From Lentzea terrae (lineage in GTDB: Bacteria; Actinomycetota; Actinomycetes; Mycobacteriales; Pseudonocardiaceae): a DNA stretch of 64,000 bases. A model generated the notes under the pieces. The model saw nothing but the letters and a program-made list of their open reading frames with translations. It had not been told where the DNA came from and did not search any database. Below are positions 55,333 through 63,898 of this stretch, in pieces. Position numbers and translations under genes: made by a program. Every line of letters begins with the position of its first letter. The stretch's first letter is position 1. The stretch spans positions 124,001 to 188,000 of the forward strand of contig NZ_QFWW01000059.1 of the NCBI RefSeq assembly GCF_003265345.1. The letters run 5' to 3'.

Positions 55333-55923
55333 ATGCGCACGACTGTGGCGGCCCTCGTGGGTGCCGTACTGCTCACCGGTGGACTGGCCGCTTGTTCGAG
55401 CGAGGCCCCGACCTCCTCCGCACCGCAGCCCCCTGCGATCAAGCCGGTGGCGGAGACCTCGCTGGCAGCACCTGCCGCGTCCGGTGACCAGCCGAAGGGC
55501 ATCACCTACGACGTCAAGCGGATCCCGGTGGGCGCCCAGCTCTCCACCGGCTCGTCCGTCGCCAATGGACAGACGACGGTCGAGCTGAAGGTGTCCGGCC
55601 TGCTGCCGAACACGAAGTACGGCTCGCACGTGCACACCAAGCCGTGCGGCGCCAAGCCCGCCGACTCCGGCCCGCACTACCAGCACACGAAGGACCCGGT
55701 GTCGCCGAGCGTCGACCCCAAGTACGCCAACGCGGAGAACGAGATCTGGCTCGACTTCACCACCGACGCCGCCGGTGCCGCGACCGGCACGGCCACGGTG
55801 AAGTGGGAGTTCCGCAAAGGCGAGGCGAACGCCGTGATCATCCACGCGACGCACTCCAGCACCGAGCACGGCAAGGCGGGCACGGCCGGTGACCGCCTCG
55901 CGTGCCTCACCGCGCAGTTCTGA
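55333..55923 (+). CDS. sodC: Copper/zinc superoxide dismutase-like lipoprotein (196 aa)
   Basis: AAGGAGAG precedes the ATG. Lipobox LAAC (Cys21) anchors it outside the cell. The body has the SodC metal pattern: SHVHTKPCG (copper His pair and the disulfide Cys), GPHYQHT, then IIHATHSSTEHGKAGTAGDRLAC closing the disulfide. The usual zinc Asp in the electrostatic loop is not obvious, so activity may be reduced or zinc-independent. It would remove extracellular superoxide. It lies 15 bp after the membrane hydrolase. Confidence 0.82.
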   Translation: MRTTVAALVGAVLLTGGLAACSSEAPTSSAPQPPAIKPVAETSLAAPAASGDQPKGITYDVKRIPVGAQLSTGSSVANGQTTVELKVSGLLPNTKYGSHVHTKPCGAKPADSGPHYQHTKDPVSPSVDPKYANAENEIWLDFTTDAAGAATGTATVKWEFRKGEANAVIIHATHSSTEHGKAGTAGDRLACLTAQF

Positions 55924-56032
55924 TCGGCAGTGGTGTGGCCCGGAACGTTGCCGGGGGAATTCGCGGTCAGACGGGTGCATCGTGGTGCCCTGCTGAGCGT
56001 GAATTACCTCGCCGACGTTCCGGGACGCGCCA

Positions 56033-57085
56033 CTAGCAGGGCCAGGTCAGGGCCACACCCCCAGCGAGGTGTGGCCCTGACACCGGTTCCAGCACCGCCG
56101 CACGCACGAGGTTGAGCACCTCGTACCGTGGTCCGGCGCGGCGGACCAGTCCGCGCACGCTCAGCACGTGCGCGACGCGTTCGTCGTCCGCGTCCCCCTC
56201 CGCCATGCGCACCAGTGCGTCGCGCTCCTCGGCATCCAATGTGGACAGCGAGAGCCGCAACGAGTCGCGCAGGTGCGCCGAGGTCGGGTCCAGCGGGTTG
56301 GACCGCAGCCGCTCCAGCAGGTGCTGCGGCGAGTAGACCATGAACCACCCGGCGGCGAACTCCAGCGCCGACGGCAGCCCGTCGAGCTCCCGCACCAGCC
56401 CGGTCAGCGCGGCGTGGTTCGCGTCCTCCTGCCGGAACCCGGGCCGCACCCGCCGCACGTTGGTCACGAGCAACTGCACTGCCGCGTCGTCGGTCAACGG
56501 TCCCAACGGAAACACGTGCTCGCCCGCGATCCCGGTCGGCGCCAACGACGTGACGACGACCCGCAGCCGCGGGTGCCGCTCCAGCAGGTGCGCGTCCGGG
56601 GTGTGATCGGTGACGAGCACGGTGTCCTGGTCGTCGTCGATCACCGGCGTCCGCGAGACCGGCAGCCACGCCACCGACCAGCCGAGCCGGAAGTGCAGCT
56701 CCCCCGCCACCTCCAGCGCGAGCCGCGTCTTGCCCACCCCGCTGACCCCGGTGACGGTGACCAGCCGCCGCCCGTCGACGACCAGGTCGACGAGCGCGGC
56801 CACCTCGTCGTGCCGTCCCACGATCGCCGACGAGGGCGCGGGCGGCGGCACCGACACCGGACCCGCGGGCCGTCCGGCGGCCTCCTGCAGGTTTGCCCGG
56901 CTGTCGTCGTCCAGCCTCAGCCCGTCCGCGAGCAACCGGACCGTCTCGGCGCGCGGCGACCTCGTGCGGCCGCACTCCAGGTCGCGGATGGCCCGGACGC
57001 TCACCATCGCGAAATCGGCCAGTTGCTGCTGGGTGAGGCCGACCCGAATGCGATGGGTGCGCAGCAGTTCCCCGAATTCCCTCAC
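56033..57085 (-). CDS. XRE-family HTH regulator fused to an STAND-type ATPase (350 aa)
   Basis: GTG 57085 with GGAGGGGGA upstream. Residues 5-65 are an HTH_XRE domain (IRVGLTQQQLADFAMVSVRAIRDLECGRTRSPRAET). Residues 95-190 carry a P-loop, VTGVSGVGKTRLALEV, with a following VLVTDHTP Walker-B-like strand, as in AfsR-like ATPases. It has no tetratricopeptide repeats, being only 350 aa. It is divergent from lanM and next to two 17-bp inverted repeats, so it is the likely local regulator. Confidence 0.83.
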   Translation of the reverse strand: MREFGELLRTHRIRVGLTQQQLADFAMVSVRAIRDLECGRTRSPRAETVRLLADGLRLDDDSRANLQEAAGRPAGPVSVPPPAPSSAIVGRHDEVAALVDLVVDGRRLVTVTGVSGVGKTRLALEVAGELHFRLGWSVAWLPVSRTPVIDDDQDTVLVTDHTPDAHLLERHPRLRVVVTSLAPTGIAGEHVFPLGPLTDDAAVQLLVTNVRRVRPGFRQEDANHAALTGLVRELDGLPSALEFAAGWFMVYSPQHLLERLRSNPLDPTSAHLRDSLRLSLSTLDAEERDALVRMAEGDADDERVAHVLSVRGLVRRAGPRYEVLNLVRAAVLEPVSGPHLAGGVALTWPC

Positions 57086-57177
57086 GCCGACTCCCCCTCC
57101 AGGCCGCGGCCAACGAACCCGCAGGGGGTCGACAACACGGTGCAGCGGGTGCGCAGCAGTTCCCCGAACTCCCTCAT
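57082..57177 (-). CDS. Leader ORF duplicating the start of the XRE regulator gene (31 aa)
   Basis: It begins MREFGELLRT, identical to the N-terminus of the downstream regulator, and keeps the same good ribosome site (GAGGAGG). It ends ...GRGLEGESA with its TGA overlapping the regulator GTG (GTGA). The duplicated DNA is about 30 bp (57057-57087 and 57152-57180). It could give translational coupling or simply be a remnant. It also contains RCTVLSTPCG, two cysteines with Ser/Thr between. Confidence 0.45.
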   Translation of the reverse strand: MREFGELLRTRCTVLSTPCGFVGRGLEGESA

Positions 57178-57228
57178 GCTCGTTCCCTCCTCTGGGCACG
57201 AGTCTCGGGCCGCCGGCGTTTCGGAACA

Positions 57229-57283
57229 TGGGGGTCGCACCCCCATATTCACGTTCGGCACAAATCTGGGGGCCCGGCCCCCA
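57229..57283. promoter_or_regulatory. Twin 17-bp inverted repeats TGGGGG-N5-CCCCCA
   Basis: The first copy is 57229-57245 and the second 57267-57283; their centres are 38 bp apart. Both are perfect and share outer bases. They lie between the divergent XRE regulator (start 57085, leader 57177) and lanM (start 57318), the expected place for autoregulatory operators. Confidence 0.7.
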
Positions 57284-57317
57284 TGTGCGTCGCGCGCACG
57301 CATGCGAGGTTCTGCCG

Positions 57318-59900
57318 GTGACCTCCGCGGCCGAGACCACCACGGGCGAGAGCTGGACAGCGGCTTTCGCCCACGCGCTGCGCCCGCTGATCGACGCCGC
57401 CCGCCTGGAGGTCGCGCCCCCGTTCGACGCCGCGTTCGCCGAGCAGCTCGGCCGGCGACTGGTCGGCATCGCTGCCCGCACGCTGGTGCTGGAGCTGCAC
57501 AACGCGAAAGGCACCCTCTCCGCGGACACCAGCGAGGAGCGGTTCGCGGAGTTCACCCGGACTCTCGACCTGCAAGCGCTGTTCGTGCGCTACCCGGTGC
57601 TGGCCCGCCTCCTCGCGCAAGCCTGTGAGCAGGCCGTGAAGGCGCACCACGAGCTGTCTTCGCGCTTCACCCGGGACCGCGCGGAGATCGTCAGAACGAT
57701 CTTCGACAACCACGACCCCGGCACGCTCCAGTCCATCGAGACGGGCCAGGGCGACCCCCACCAGCAGGGCCGCACGGTCGCGACCTTGACCTTCGAATCC
57801 GGCGCGCGCCTGATCTACCGCCCCCGCCCGGTACAGCTGCACGCGCACTTCGAAGCCCAGCTGTCCTGGTTTTCCAGGCGAACCGGAATCAGCTTCCGGA
57901 CACCGAAACTCACCGCCAAAGACGGGTACGGGTGGCTCGAGTTCATCAGCCACGAGCCGTGCGCGGACATCAAGAACGTGGCCGACTTCTACCGTCGGCT
58001 CGGTGCGTTGCTCGCGCTGCTGTACGCGGTCGACGGCACGGACATGCACTTCGAGAACCTGATCGCGTGCGGCGACCAGCCGGTGCTGGTGGACGTGGAG
58101 ACGCTGTTCCACCCGACGCCGACACTGACCGACGATCCCGCCGCCGAAGCACTCGCCCGGTCAGTGCATCGCACGGCCCTCCTCCCCCACGTGCTGTTGG
58201 GCGACAACGGCGCGAGCGACGTGTCCGGCGTTGGCGGGGATCGCGGCGTGCCGACCCCGGTGGACGTCGTCGACTGGGCCGACGCCGGCACGGACCGGAT
58301 GCGGCTGGTCAGGCGGCCCAGCGAGTCGTCAGGGGCGTTCAACCGGCCGCTGCTGAACGGCACACCGGCGGAACCGGCCGACTACCAGGACTCGCTGCTG
58401 GCCGGGTTCCGCGCGGGCTACGACGCGATCGTGGCGCATCGGGACGAGCTGCTGCGCCTGGTCCGTGCGTGCGCCGACGACGAGGTGCGGTTCGTGGCGC
58501 GTGCGACGCGTCAGTACGTCGTGTTGTTGGACGAGTCGACGCACCCAAGCGTGCTGACCGACGCGATGGACCGAGACCTGGCGTTTGGTGTGCTGGAAAC
58601 CAACGACCCGTTGCTCGACCAGCTCGTGCCGTTCGAGATCGCGGACCTGTGGTGTGGTGACGTGCCGTTGTTCACCTGCCGACCGGGGTCGCGCGACCTG
58701 TGGACCACGTCCGGGCTCCGGCTGCCGGGGATGCTGCCGGAGCCCGGACTGCGCGCCGTCGAACGCAAGATCGCTGCGATGAGCGAGGTCGACCGGCACG
58801 ACCAGCAGTGGGTGATCACGGCCGCGCTGGCCTCCAGACCCAAGCCCGTGTCGCACCGCTCCGGAGCGCCGCTGCCCGGCCACGTCGCCGCGGTCGACCC
58901 GGATCCGGCGCGGCTGCTGGTGGCCGCGTGCGGGATCGCGGACCAGATCCTCGCGCACGCGGTGACGGGCAAGGACCGGGTGAACTGGCTGGGGCTCGAG
59001 CTCGTCGACGACCGGCACTGGACGGTGCAGCCGCTCGGCGCTGGTTTGTCCAACGGCTACACAGGAGTCGCGCTGTTCCTGGCCGAACTGGGAGCGTTGA
59101 CCGGTGCCGCTCGGTACATCGACTTCGCGCGGGACGCGGTCCGTCCGCTGCCGAGACTGCTCGAGAACTTCGCGGAGGAGCCCGAACTGGTCGCCGCGGC
59201 GGGCGGCGGACTCCACGGCCTGGGCGGGATCTGCTACGGCCTCGCGCGCCTCACCTCGTTGCTGGGCCTCGACCACAGCCTGCTCACCGACGCGGTCGAG
59301 CTGATGCCGTTGGAGGACACGTCGTTCAGCGTCGTGGACGGCGTCGCCGGATCACTCGCCGCGATGCTCGCCGTCGGCACCGCTAAATCGCTGGCGCTGG
59401 CCGACCACTACGCGACGGTGCTACGTGGCGCGATTTGCCGGACGAATGGGTTCGCCCGCGGTCATGCGGGAATCGGATGGGCGCTGCGGCGTTACGCGGC
59501 GGCGGTTCCCGACGAGTCAACAGATGTGGCAGGAAAGGCTTTCCTCGAGGGCGACGCGATCGACCCGACCGACACCGGCTGGTGCTCCGGTCTGGCGGGC
59601 GCAGCCCTCGCCCGCGGCGACGACCGGCTGGCAACGCTGCTGGCTCCGCGGGAACCGTTGCGGGACATGAGTCTCTGCCACGGCGAACTGGGCGTCGTGG
59701 AGGCCCTGTCCGCTCACCACCCCGGCGCCGCGACCCGCCGCACGGCGCTGTTGCTGGGAGCACTGGACGAACACGGCGCCCGCTGCGCCACTCCGGGCGG
59801 CGTGCCGTCGCCCGGTCTGCTCACGGGTCTGGCCGGCATCGGTCACGGCCTGCTGCGCCAAGGGTTTCCCGTGCCGTCGGTCTTGCTGCTCGAACCGTGA
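57318..59900 (+). CDS. lanM: Class II lanthipeptide synthetase LanM (860 aa)
   Basis: GTG 57318 has GAGG upstream; a more upstream start would read through the operator region. The kinase-like dehydratase domain (to about 560) is complete: GDPHQQGRTVATLTFESG, RLIYRPRP, GYGWLEFI, YAVDGTDMHFENLIACGDQPVLVDVETLF. The cyclase domain (about 580-860) has GYTGVALFLAELG and the zinc ligands in WCSG (about 755) and LCHGEL (about 787). It should phosphorylate and eliminate Ser/Thr water and form thioether rings. It is slightly shorter than many LanM enzymes. No LanT transporter or immunity genes are in view. Confidence 0.88.
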   Translation: MTSAAETTTGESWTAAFAHALRPLIDAARLEVAPPFDAAFAEQLGRRLVGIAARTLVLELHNAKGTLSADTSEERFAEFTRTLDLQALFVRYPVLARLLAQACEQAVKAHHELSSRFTRDRAEIVRTIFDNHDPGTLQSIETGQGDPHQQGRTVATLTFESGARLIYRPRPVQLHAHFEAQLSWFSRRTGISFRTPKLTAKDGYGWLEFISHEPCADIKNVADFYRRLGALLALLYAVDGTDMHFENLIACGDQPVLVDVETLFHPTPTLTDDPAAEALARSVHRTALLPHVLLGDNGASDVSGVGGDRGVPTPVDVVDWADAGTDRMRLVRRPSESSGAFNRPLLNGTPAEPADYQDSLLAGFRAGYDAIVAHRDELLRLVRACADDEVRFVARATRQYVVLLDESTHPSVLTDAMDRDLAFGVLETNDPLLDQLVPFEIADLWCGDVPLFTCRPGSRDLWTTSGLRLPGMLPEPGLRAVERKIAAMSEVDRHDQQWVITAALASRPKPVSHRSGAPLPGHVAAVDPDPARLLVAACGIADQILAHAVTGKDRVNWLGLELVDDRHWTVQPLGAGLSNGYTGVALFLAELGALTGAARYIDFARDAVRPLPRLLENFAEEPELVAAAGGGLHGLGGICYGLARLTSLLGLDHSLLTDAVELMPLEDTSFSVVDGVAGSLAAMLAVGTAKSLALADHYATVLRGAICRTNGFARGHAGIGWALRRYAAAVPDESTDVAGKAFLEGDAIDPTDTGWCSGLAGAALARGDDRLATLLAPREPLRDMSLCHGELGVVEALSAHHPGAATRRTALLLGALDEHGARCATPGGVPSPGLLTGLAGIGHGLLRQGFPVPSVLLLEP

Positions 59901-59926
59901 CACCGAACTGATGAGGAGTGCGCCTG

Positions 59927-60115
59927 ATGAACGAGTCCCTGCACCGCCCGGCCGCCCTGCCCGAACCGGTCGAGAGCGTGCTCGGGGAGATGGAGCTCGC
60001 ACCGAAGTCCACCGCCGGTGCGCGAGCCCGTGCCCTGGCCGGACTGACCGTCGCGATGGGCGTCTTCGCCTCCATCACACCCACGTTGTCGGACCCGACC
60101 GTCAGCGTGCGGTGA
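59927..60115 (+). CDS. Small cysteine-free peptide after lanM, candidate substrate (62 aa)
   Basis: ATG 59927 follows GAGGAG at 8 bp, 26 bp after the lanM stop. The peptide has a leader-like half (ALPEPVESVLGEMELAPKS) and a hydrophobic second half with Ser/Thr (RALAGLTVAMGVFASITPTL, then SDPTVSVR), as expected for a LanA precursor. But it contains no cysteine, so it cannot form lanthionine rings on its own. It might be only dehydrated, partner with another peptide, or be a non-substrate small protein. Confidence 0.6.
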   Translation: MNESLHRPAALPEPVESVLGEMELAPKSTAGARARALAGLTVAMGVFASITPTLSDPTVSVR

Positions 60116-60190
60116 AAGATCCCGTGTTGCTCGCGGAATACGCCTGAGCAGTCGATACGGACGACGTCAGCCTGCGGTTAAGGTCCTGAC

Positions 60191-63061
60191 ATGCAGACCC
60201 GAGCGCCCCACGTGGTCGGCCGTGATCGAGAGGTCACGGCCCTCGCGCAGGCACTCGGACGCACCCGCGCCGGCCGCGGCGGCACGATCTTCCTGACCGG
60301 CGAGGCGGGTATCGGCAAGTCGCGGCTGGCGAGGTACGCGGCCGGCCAGGCCTATGACGAGGGCGTTCGGGTCCTCAAAGGCCGTGGCACGACGATCGGG
60401 CCGATGGTGCCGTTCCGCCCGATCGCGGAAGCCCTGCTGGGACTCTTCCGCGGCGAACCGCCGGACGACTCCGCGCTCGGCCCCTACAAACCCGTGCTGG
60501 GCACGCTGATCCCGGAGTGGCAGGACCACCAGTCCCCGACGGAATCTGTCGTGGTTCTGGCAGAAGCCGTGCTCCGGCTGCTCGCGTCCGTCGCCCGCAG
60601 GACACCGTGCCTGCTCGTCCTCGAGGACCTGCACGACGCCGACGCCGAGACCCTTGCGGTAATTGAATATTTGACGGACAACCTGGAGGACCAACCGGTT
60701 CTGCTGCTCGCCACGAGCCGCAACGAGCCGGGCAACACCCTGGACCTGATCCACCGGATCACCCAGCGGGGTGCGGCCACCAAGCTGGAGCTGCGCAGGC
60801 TGACCCGGCCGGAGGTCGAGCAGATGACCGCCGGCTGCCTGGAGAGCGAGCAGATCCCGGCGGAGCTGTCGGCTCGCTTGTGGACGGACAGCGCAGGAAA
60901 CCCGTTCGTCGTCGAGGAACTGTTGCACGGCATGGTGAGCAGCGGCCTGCTCGTCGCGGACGCCACCGGCTGGCAGGTGCTCGGCGAGCTGAAGCTGCCG
61001 GTCCCGGCGGCGTTCGTGCGCAGTGTCGCCCACCGCACCGACCGGCTCGGGCCGCAGGGACGCGAGGTGCTGTCGATCGCGGCGGTGCTGGGGCACCGGT
61101 TCCCGCTGTCCGTCGTGCAACGGGTGACCGGCATCGACGACCGCCGGCTGCTCAACCACCTGCACGCGGGCGTGGCCGCGCAGCTCGTGACGCCCGACGA
61201 GCCCGCACCCGACTGGTACGCGTTCCGCCACCCGCTGACCGCGGATGCGTTGCTGGCACAGCTGACGCCCAACGAACGTGCGAACCTCTCCCAGCGCACG
61301 GCCGACGCGATCGAGGACCTGCACCCCGGACTGACCGGTGACTGGTGCCCGCTCGTCGCGAAGCTCAGGTTCGACGCCGGATCACCGGGTGCGGCCGGGT
61401 TGTTGTTCGCCGAGGCCGGGCGCCGCGCGCTGACCTCGGGCGCCGCCGGATCCGCGGTGACGTTGCTGGACCGCGCGCAGGGGTTGCTCACCGACGACGC
61501 GCGCGCCGAAGTGCTGGACACGCTGCTGCCGGCGCTCGCGGAGACCGGCGAGTTCGAGCGCGCCTTCGAGTTCGAGACGGACGTGGCGGAACTGAAGGAC
61601 GGGCCGGGCAAGGCGAAGCTCCACACGCGACTCGCCCGGATCGCGCACCAGGCCGGACGGTTCCCGTACGGGGTGGAGCAGGTGCGCCTCGCCCGCGCCC
61701 TGCTCGGACCGGACGCGCCCGACGAGCTGACCGCGCAGCTGGACGTCACCTCGGCCTACCTGTCACTGATCGGCCCGAACGCCGACCGCGTCGAGTCGGC
61801 GGCGAGCCTCGCCCGGCAGGCGGCGGACGCGGCGGCACGGGCCGACCTGCCCGCCGTCGCGTGCGAGGCGTGGCAGCTGCTCGGAGTCATTGCGCGCGAA
61901 CAGGATCTCGACGAGGCCAACCGGTGCTTCGACCGAGCGCTCGCGCTGGCCGACACGCACCAGATGCCGATCCAGCACACCTACGCGCTGGTGCGCCTGG
62001 CGGGCAACGACTGGCTCGCGGACGGCAGCACCGACACGTTGGAACGCGCACACCGGGAAGCGTGCCGCACGGGCGCGATCACGTTGACGTACAGCGTGAA
62101 CGCCATCATGGCAGTCCAACTCGTGCTGACCGGCGCCTACGACGAAGCCGCCCGGCAGGTCGAGTCCTGTTTGGACGCGACCGCGCGACTCCGGTTCCAC
62201 TCGCTGCACCGCTACCTGTTGATGGTCAAGGCAACGCTCGCCGCGCACCGCGGCAACCGGCAGGAAACCGACGACGCCGTCGGCAGGTTCGAGGCGGTCG
62301 CGAAGGGCGGTGCCCAGGAGGTACCGCTCTGCTACGGACTTGCGCGCGCGTTCTGCGCCCTGCTCGAGGAGAACCACGTGCTGGCGATGCAGGAGCTCGA
62401 CCTCGCGGAGGCGAAGGAGTCGCAGAACCCCACGCCGTTCCACCTCTCCGGCTCGCACGGCCTGCGCGTGCTGCTCGCCGTCCTGGACGGCAGCTTCGGC
62501 TGGTCCGACTACCAGGTGCGGGTGAAGTCGAGTGCCGCGGGCATGCGCTGGAACCGCCAGTTCGCCGACCTCGCGCACGCCGTCCTGCTGGGCCGCGACG
62601 GCCTTCACTCCGAAGCGCGGCAAGCGTTCGACCGAGCACAGGAGGCCGCCGCGCTCTATCCGATGGCACGGCACCTCGGGCTGCGCCTGGTCGCGCCGGA
62701 AGCCGAGGCGTGGGGCGATCCGGTGACCTGGTTACGCGCCGCCGAGGAGCACTTCCACCAGGCGGGGATCCCGGCGGTGGCGTCGGCGTGCCGAGGACTG
62801 CTGCGGCAGGCGGGCGCGCCGGTGCAGCAACGCCGCAGCGGCACCGAGCAGGTGCCGAAACAGCTGCGCGGGCACGGCGTCACGGTCCGGGAGTTCGAGG
62901 TCTTCGTGCTGCTGGCCGACAGGATGGGCAACAAGGCCATCGGCACCCGCCTGCACATCTCGCCGCGCACGGTGGAAAAGCACGTGGCCTCGCTGATCGC
63001 GAAGACCGGTCAGCCGGACCGCGAGTCCCTGTCGGCGTACGCGGCGGCACTGAGCCGCTGA
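60191..63061 (+). CDS. LAL-type LuxR regulator with ATPase domain (956 aa)
   Basis: An N-terminal P-loop ATPase (VGRDREVTALAQAL, then FLTGEAGIGKSRLARY, Walker B LLVLEDLHDADAET) is followed by a long helical repeat region (about 300-880, tetratricopeptide-like). A C-terminal LuxR HTH has VTVREFEVFVLLADRMGNKAIGTRLHISPRTVEKHVASLI. The family activates antibiotic or catabolic genes. It is close to the lanthipeptide genes but has its own start (60191), 75 bp past the small peptide stop. Its 3' end overlaps the minus-strand gene by 52 bp. Confidence 0.9.
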   Translation: MQTRAPHVVGRDREVTALAQALGRTRAGRGGTIFLTGEAGIGKSRLARYAAGQAYDEGVRVLKGRGTTIGPMVPFRPIAEALLGLFRGEPPDDSALGPYKPVLGTLIPEWQDHQSPTESVVVLAEAVLRLLASVARRTPCLLVLEDLHDADAETLAVIEYLTDNLEDQPVLLLATSRNEPGNTLDLIHRITQRGAATKLELRRLTRPEVEQMTAGCLESEQIPAELSARLWTDSAGNPFVVEELLHGMVSSGLLVADATGWQVLGELKLPVPAAFVRSVAHRTDRLGPQGREVLSIAAVLGHRFPLSVVQRVTGIDDRRLLNHLHAGVAAQLVTPDEPAPDWYAFRHPLTADALLAQLTPNERANLSQRTADAIEDLHPGLTGDWCPLVAKLRFDAGSPGAAGLLFAEAGRRALTSGAAGSAVTLLDRAQGLLTDDARAEVLDTLLPALAETGEFERAFEFETDVAELKDGPGKAKLHTRLARIAHQAGRFPYGVEQVRLARALLGPDAPDELTAQLDVTSAYLSLIGPNADRVESAASLARQAADAAARADLPAVACEAWQLLGVIAREQDLDEANRCFDRALALADTHQMPIQHTYALVRLAGNDWLADGSTDTLERAHREACRTGAITLTYSVNAIMAVQLVLTGAYDEAARQVESCLDATARLRFHSLHRYLLMVKATLAAHRGNRQETDDAVGRFEAVAKGGAQEVPLCYGLARAFCALLEENHVLAMQELDLAEAKESQNPTPFHLSGSHGLRVLLAVLDGSFGWSDYQVRVKSSAAGMRWNRQFADLAHAVLLGRDGLHSEARQAFDRAQEAAALYPMARHLGLRLVAPEAEAWGDPVTWLRAAEEHFHQAGIPAVASACRGLLRQAGAPVQQRRSGTEQVPKQLRGHGVTVREFEVFVLLADRMGNKAIGTRLHISPRTVEKHVASLIAKTGQPDRESLSAYAAALSR

Positions 63062-63414
63062 CGCTCGCGCTTGAGCCGGGCCTCGTACTCGTGCCGCTTG
63101 CCGCCGGCCAGGTCCTTCCTGGCAGCCTGCGTGACGTCCCGGAACACCTCGTAGTAGGTGTCGTCGTACTGCTCGACGATCTCGAACGTCCACCGCCCCG
63201 GCAGCACGTTGCGCCCGAGCAGCTCGCGTTGCACCCGGTCGGCGTGCTCGTGGTGGCCCGCCTGCCGGAGCAGCTCGATGGCCTCGTCGAGGGTGAAGTC
63301 GGCCGAGCCGGTCAGCTGGTGGAACGAGTAGAGGTGGCCGCGGGCCCGTTCGGTGGTCTCGAGCGCGAGGCTGAGCTTGCCCAGCGCCTCGATCGTGAGG
63401 TCGTCGTCGTCCAT
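63010..63414 (-). CDS. Conserved actinomycete hypothetical protein (134 aa)
   Basis: ATG 63414 gives MDDDDLTIEALGKLSLALETTERARGHLY. It has an acidic N-terminus and a charged helical body (SFHQLTGSADFTLDEAIELLRQAGHHEHADRV, then YDDTYYEVFRDV). I recall similar small proteins in other actinomycetes but no function. It overlaps the convergent LAL regulator by 52 bp. Its start codon lies in a sequence that recurs in the downstream repeats, so the repeats may derive from this promoter region. Confidence 0.78.
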   Translation of the reverse strand: MDDDDLTIEALGKLSLALETTERARGHLYSFHQLTGSADFTLDEAIELLRQAGHHEHADRVQRELLGRNVLPGRWTFEIVEQYDDTYYEVFRDVTQAARKDLAGGKRHEYEARLKRERQRLSAAAYADRDSRSG

Positions 63415-63867
63415 GTCAGGCGTAATACCCGCCACGGGGTTGGCTCTACCTACCGCCGGGGTCGGACACCGCTGTACATGTCAGCCGCATACCTACCGAG
63501 GAAGAGCTTTGCCCACGGCTGGTCGGCGGACAACGCCGACCACGTCACGCGTAATACCCGCCGCACGTCGAGCTTCGCCCACGGCCGGTCGGCGGACGCC
63601 TGTCGCCCACGCCGTGCCGAACACCCAACGCGGATCGAGCTTCACCCAAGGCCGCTCGCCAGTCACCGCCGCCAGGCCAGGCCGAACACCCCGCCACGCG
63701 CCAAGCCCCACCCACGACCGCCCGCCAGTCACCGCCACCCACACCGCGCCAACTACCCACCACGCGCCGAGCCCCACCCACGGCCAGCCGTCAGTCACCG
63801 CCGTCCACGTCAGGCGTAATACCCGCCGTGGGTTTGCGCTTACCCCTGCCGGGTAGTCGATCACCGA
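63409..63867. repeat. Tandem array of about seven degenerate 66-bp units
   Basis: The block CCCAC-GGC recurs at about 63511, 63577, 63644, 63710 and 63776, with spacings of 66, 67, 66 and 66. Units also share an opening (GCGTAATACCCGCC or GCCGAACACCC), an inner GAGC-TTC and a CAGTCACCGCC end. The first and last copies are the least conserved. The opening of units 1, 3 and 7 (GGCGTAATACCCGCC) is the same as the sequence at the start of the minus-strand gene at 63414. No gene is visible in this 484-bp gap. Confidence 0.72.
63830..63855 (+). promoter_or_regulatory. Sigma-B-like promoter for the DUF4383 gene
   Basis: GGGTTT (63830-63835) and GGGTA (63851-63855) are 15 bp apart, matching the actinobacterial sigma-B/H-type consensus GNNTTN-N14-16-GGGTAY. 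It lies 44-69 bp upstream of the ATG at 63899 and within the last repeat unit. Confidence 0.55.
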
Positions 63868-63898
63868 CTGTGTCCATCACAGAGCGAGGTGACCAATC

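Noticed and set aside
55930-56115. Short plus-strand frame after the superoxide dismutase
   Set aside because: It overlaps the 3' end of the minus-strand regulator and has no conserved features.
59911-60147. Alternative frame overlapping the small peptide after lanM
   Set aside because: It starts within the ribosome site of the better supported gene and has an Arg-rich shadow composition.
63409-63867. CRISPR array
   Set aside because: Units are contiguous and degenerate, with no unique spacers of constant length and no cas genes nearby.
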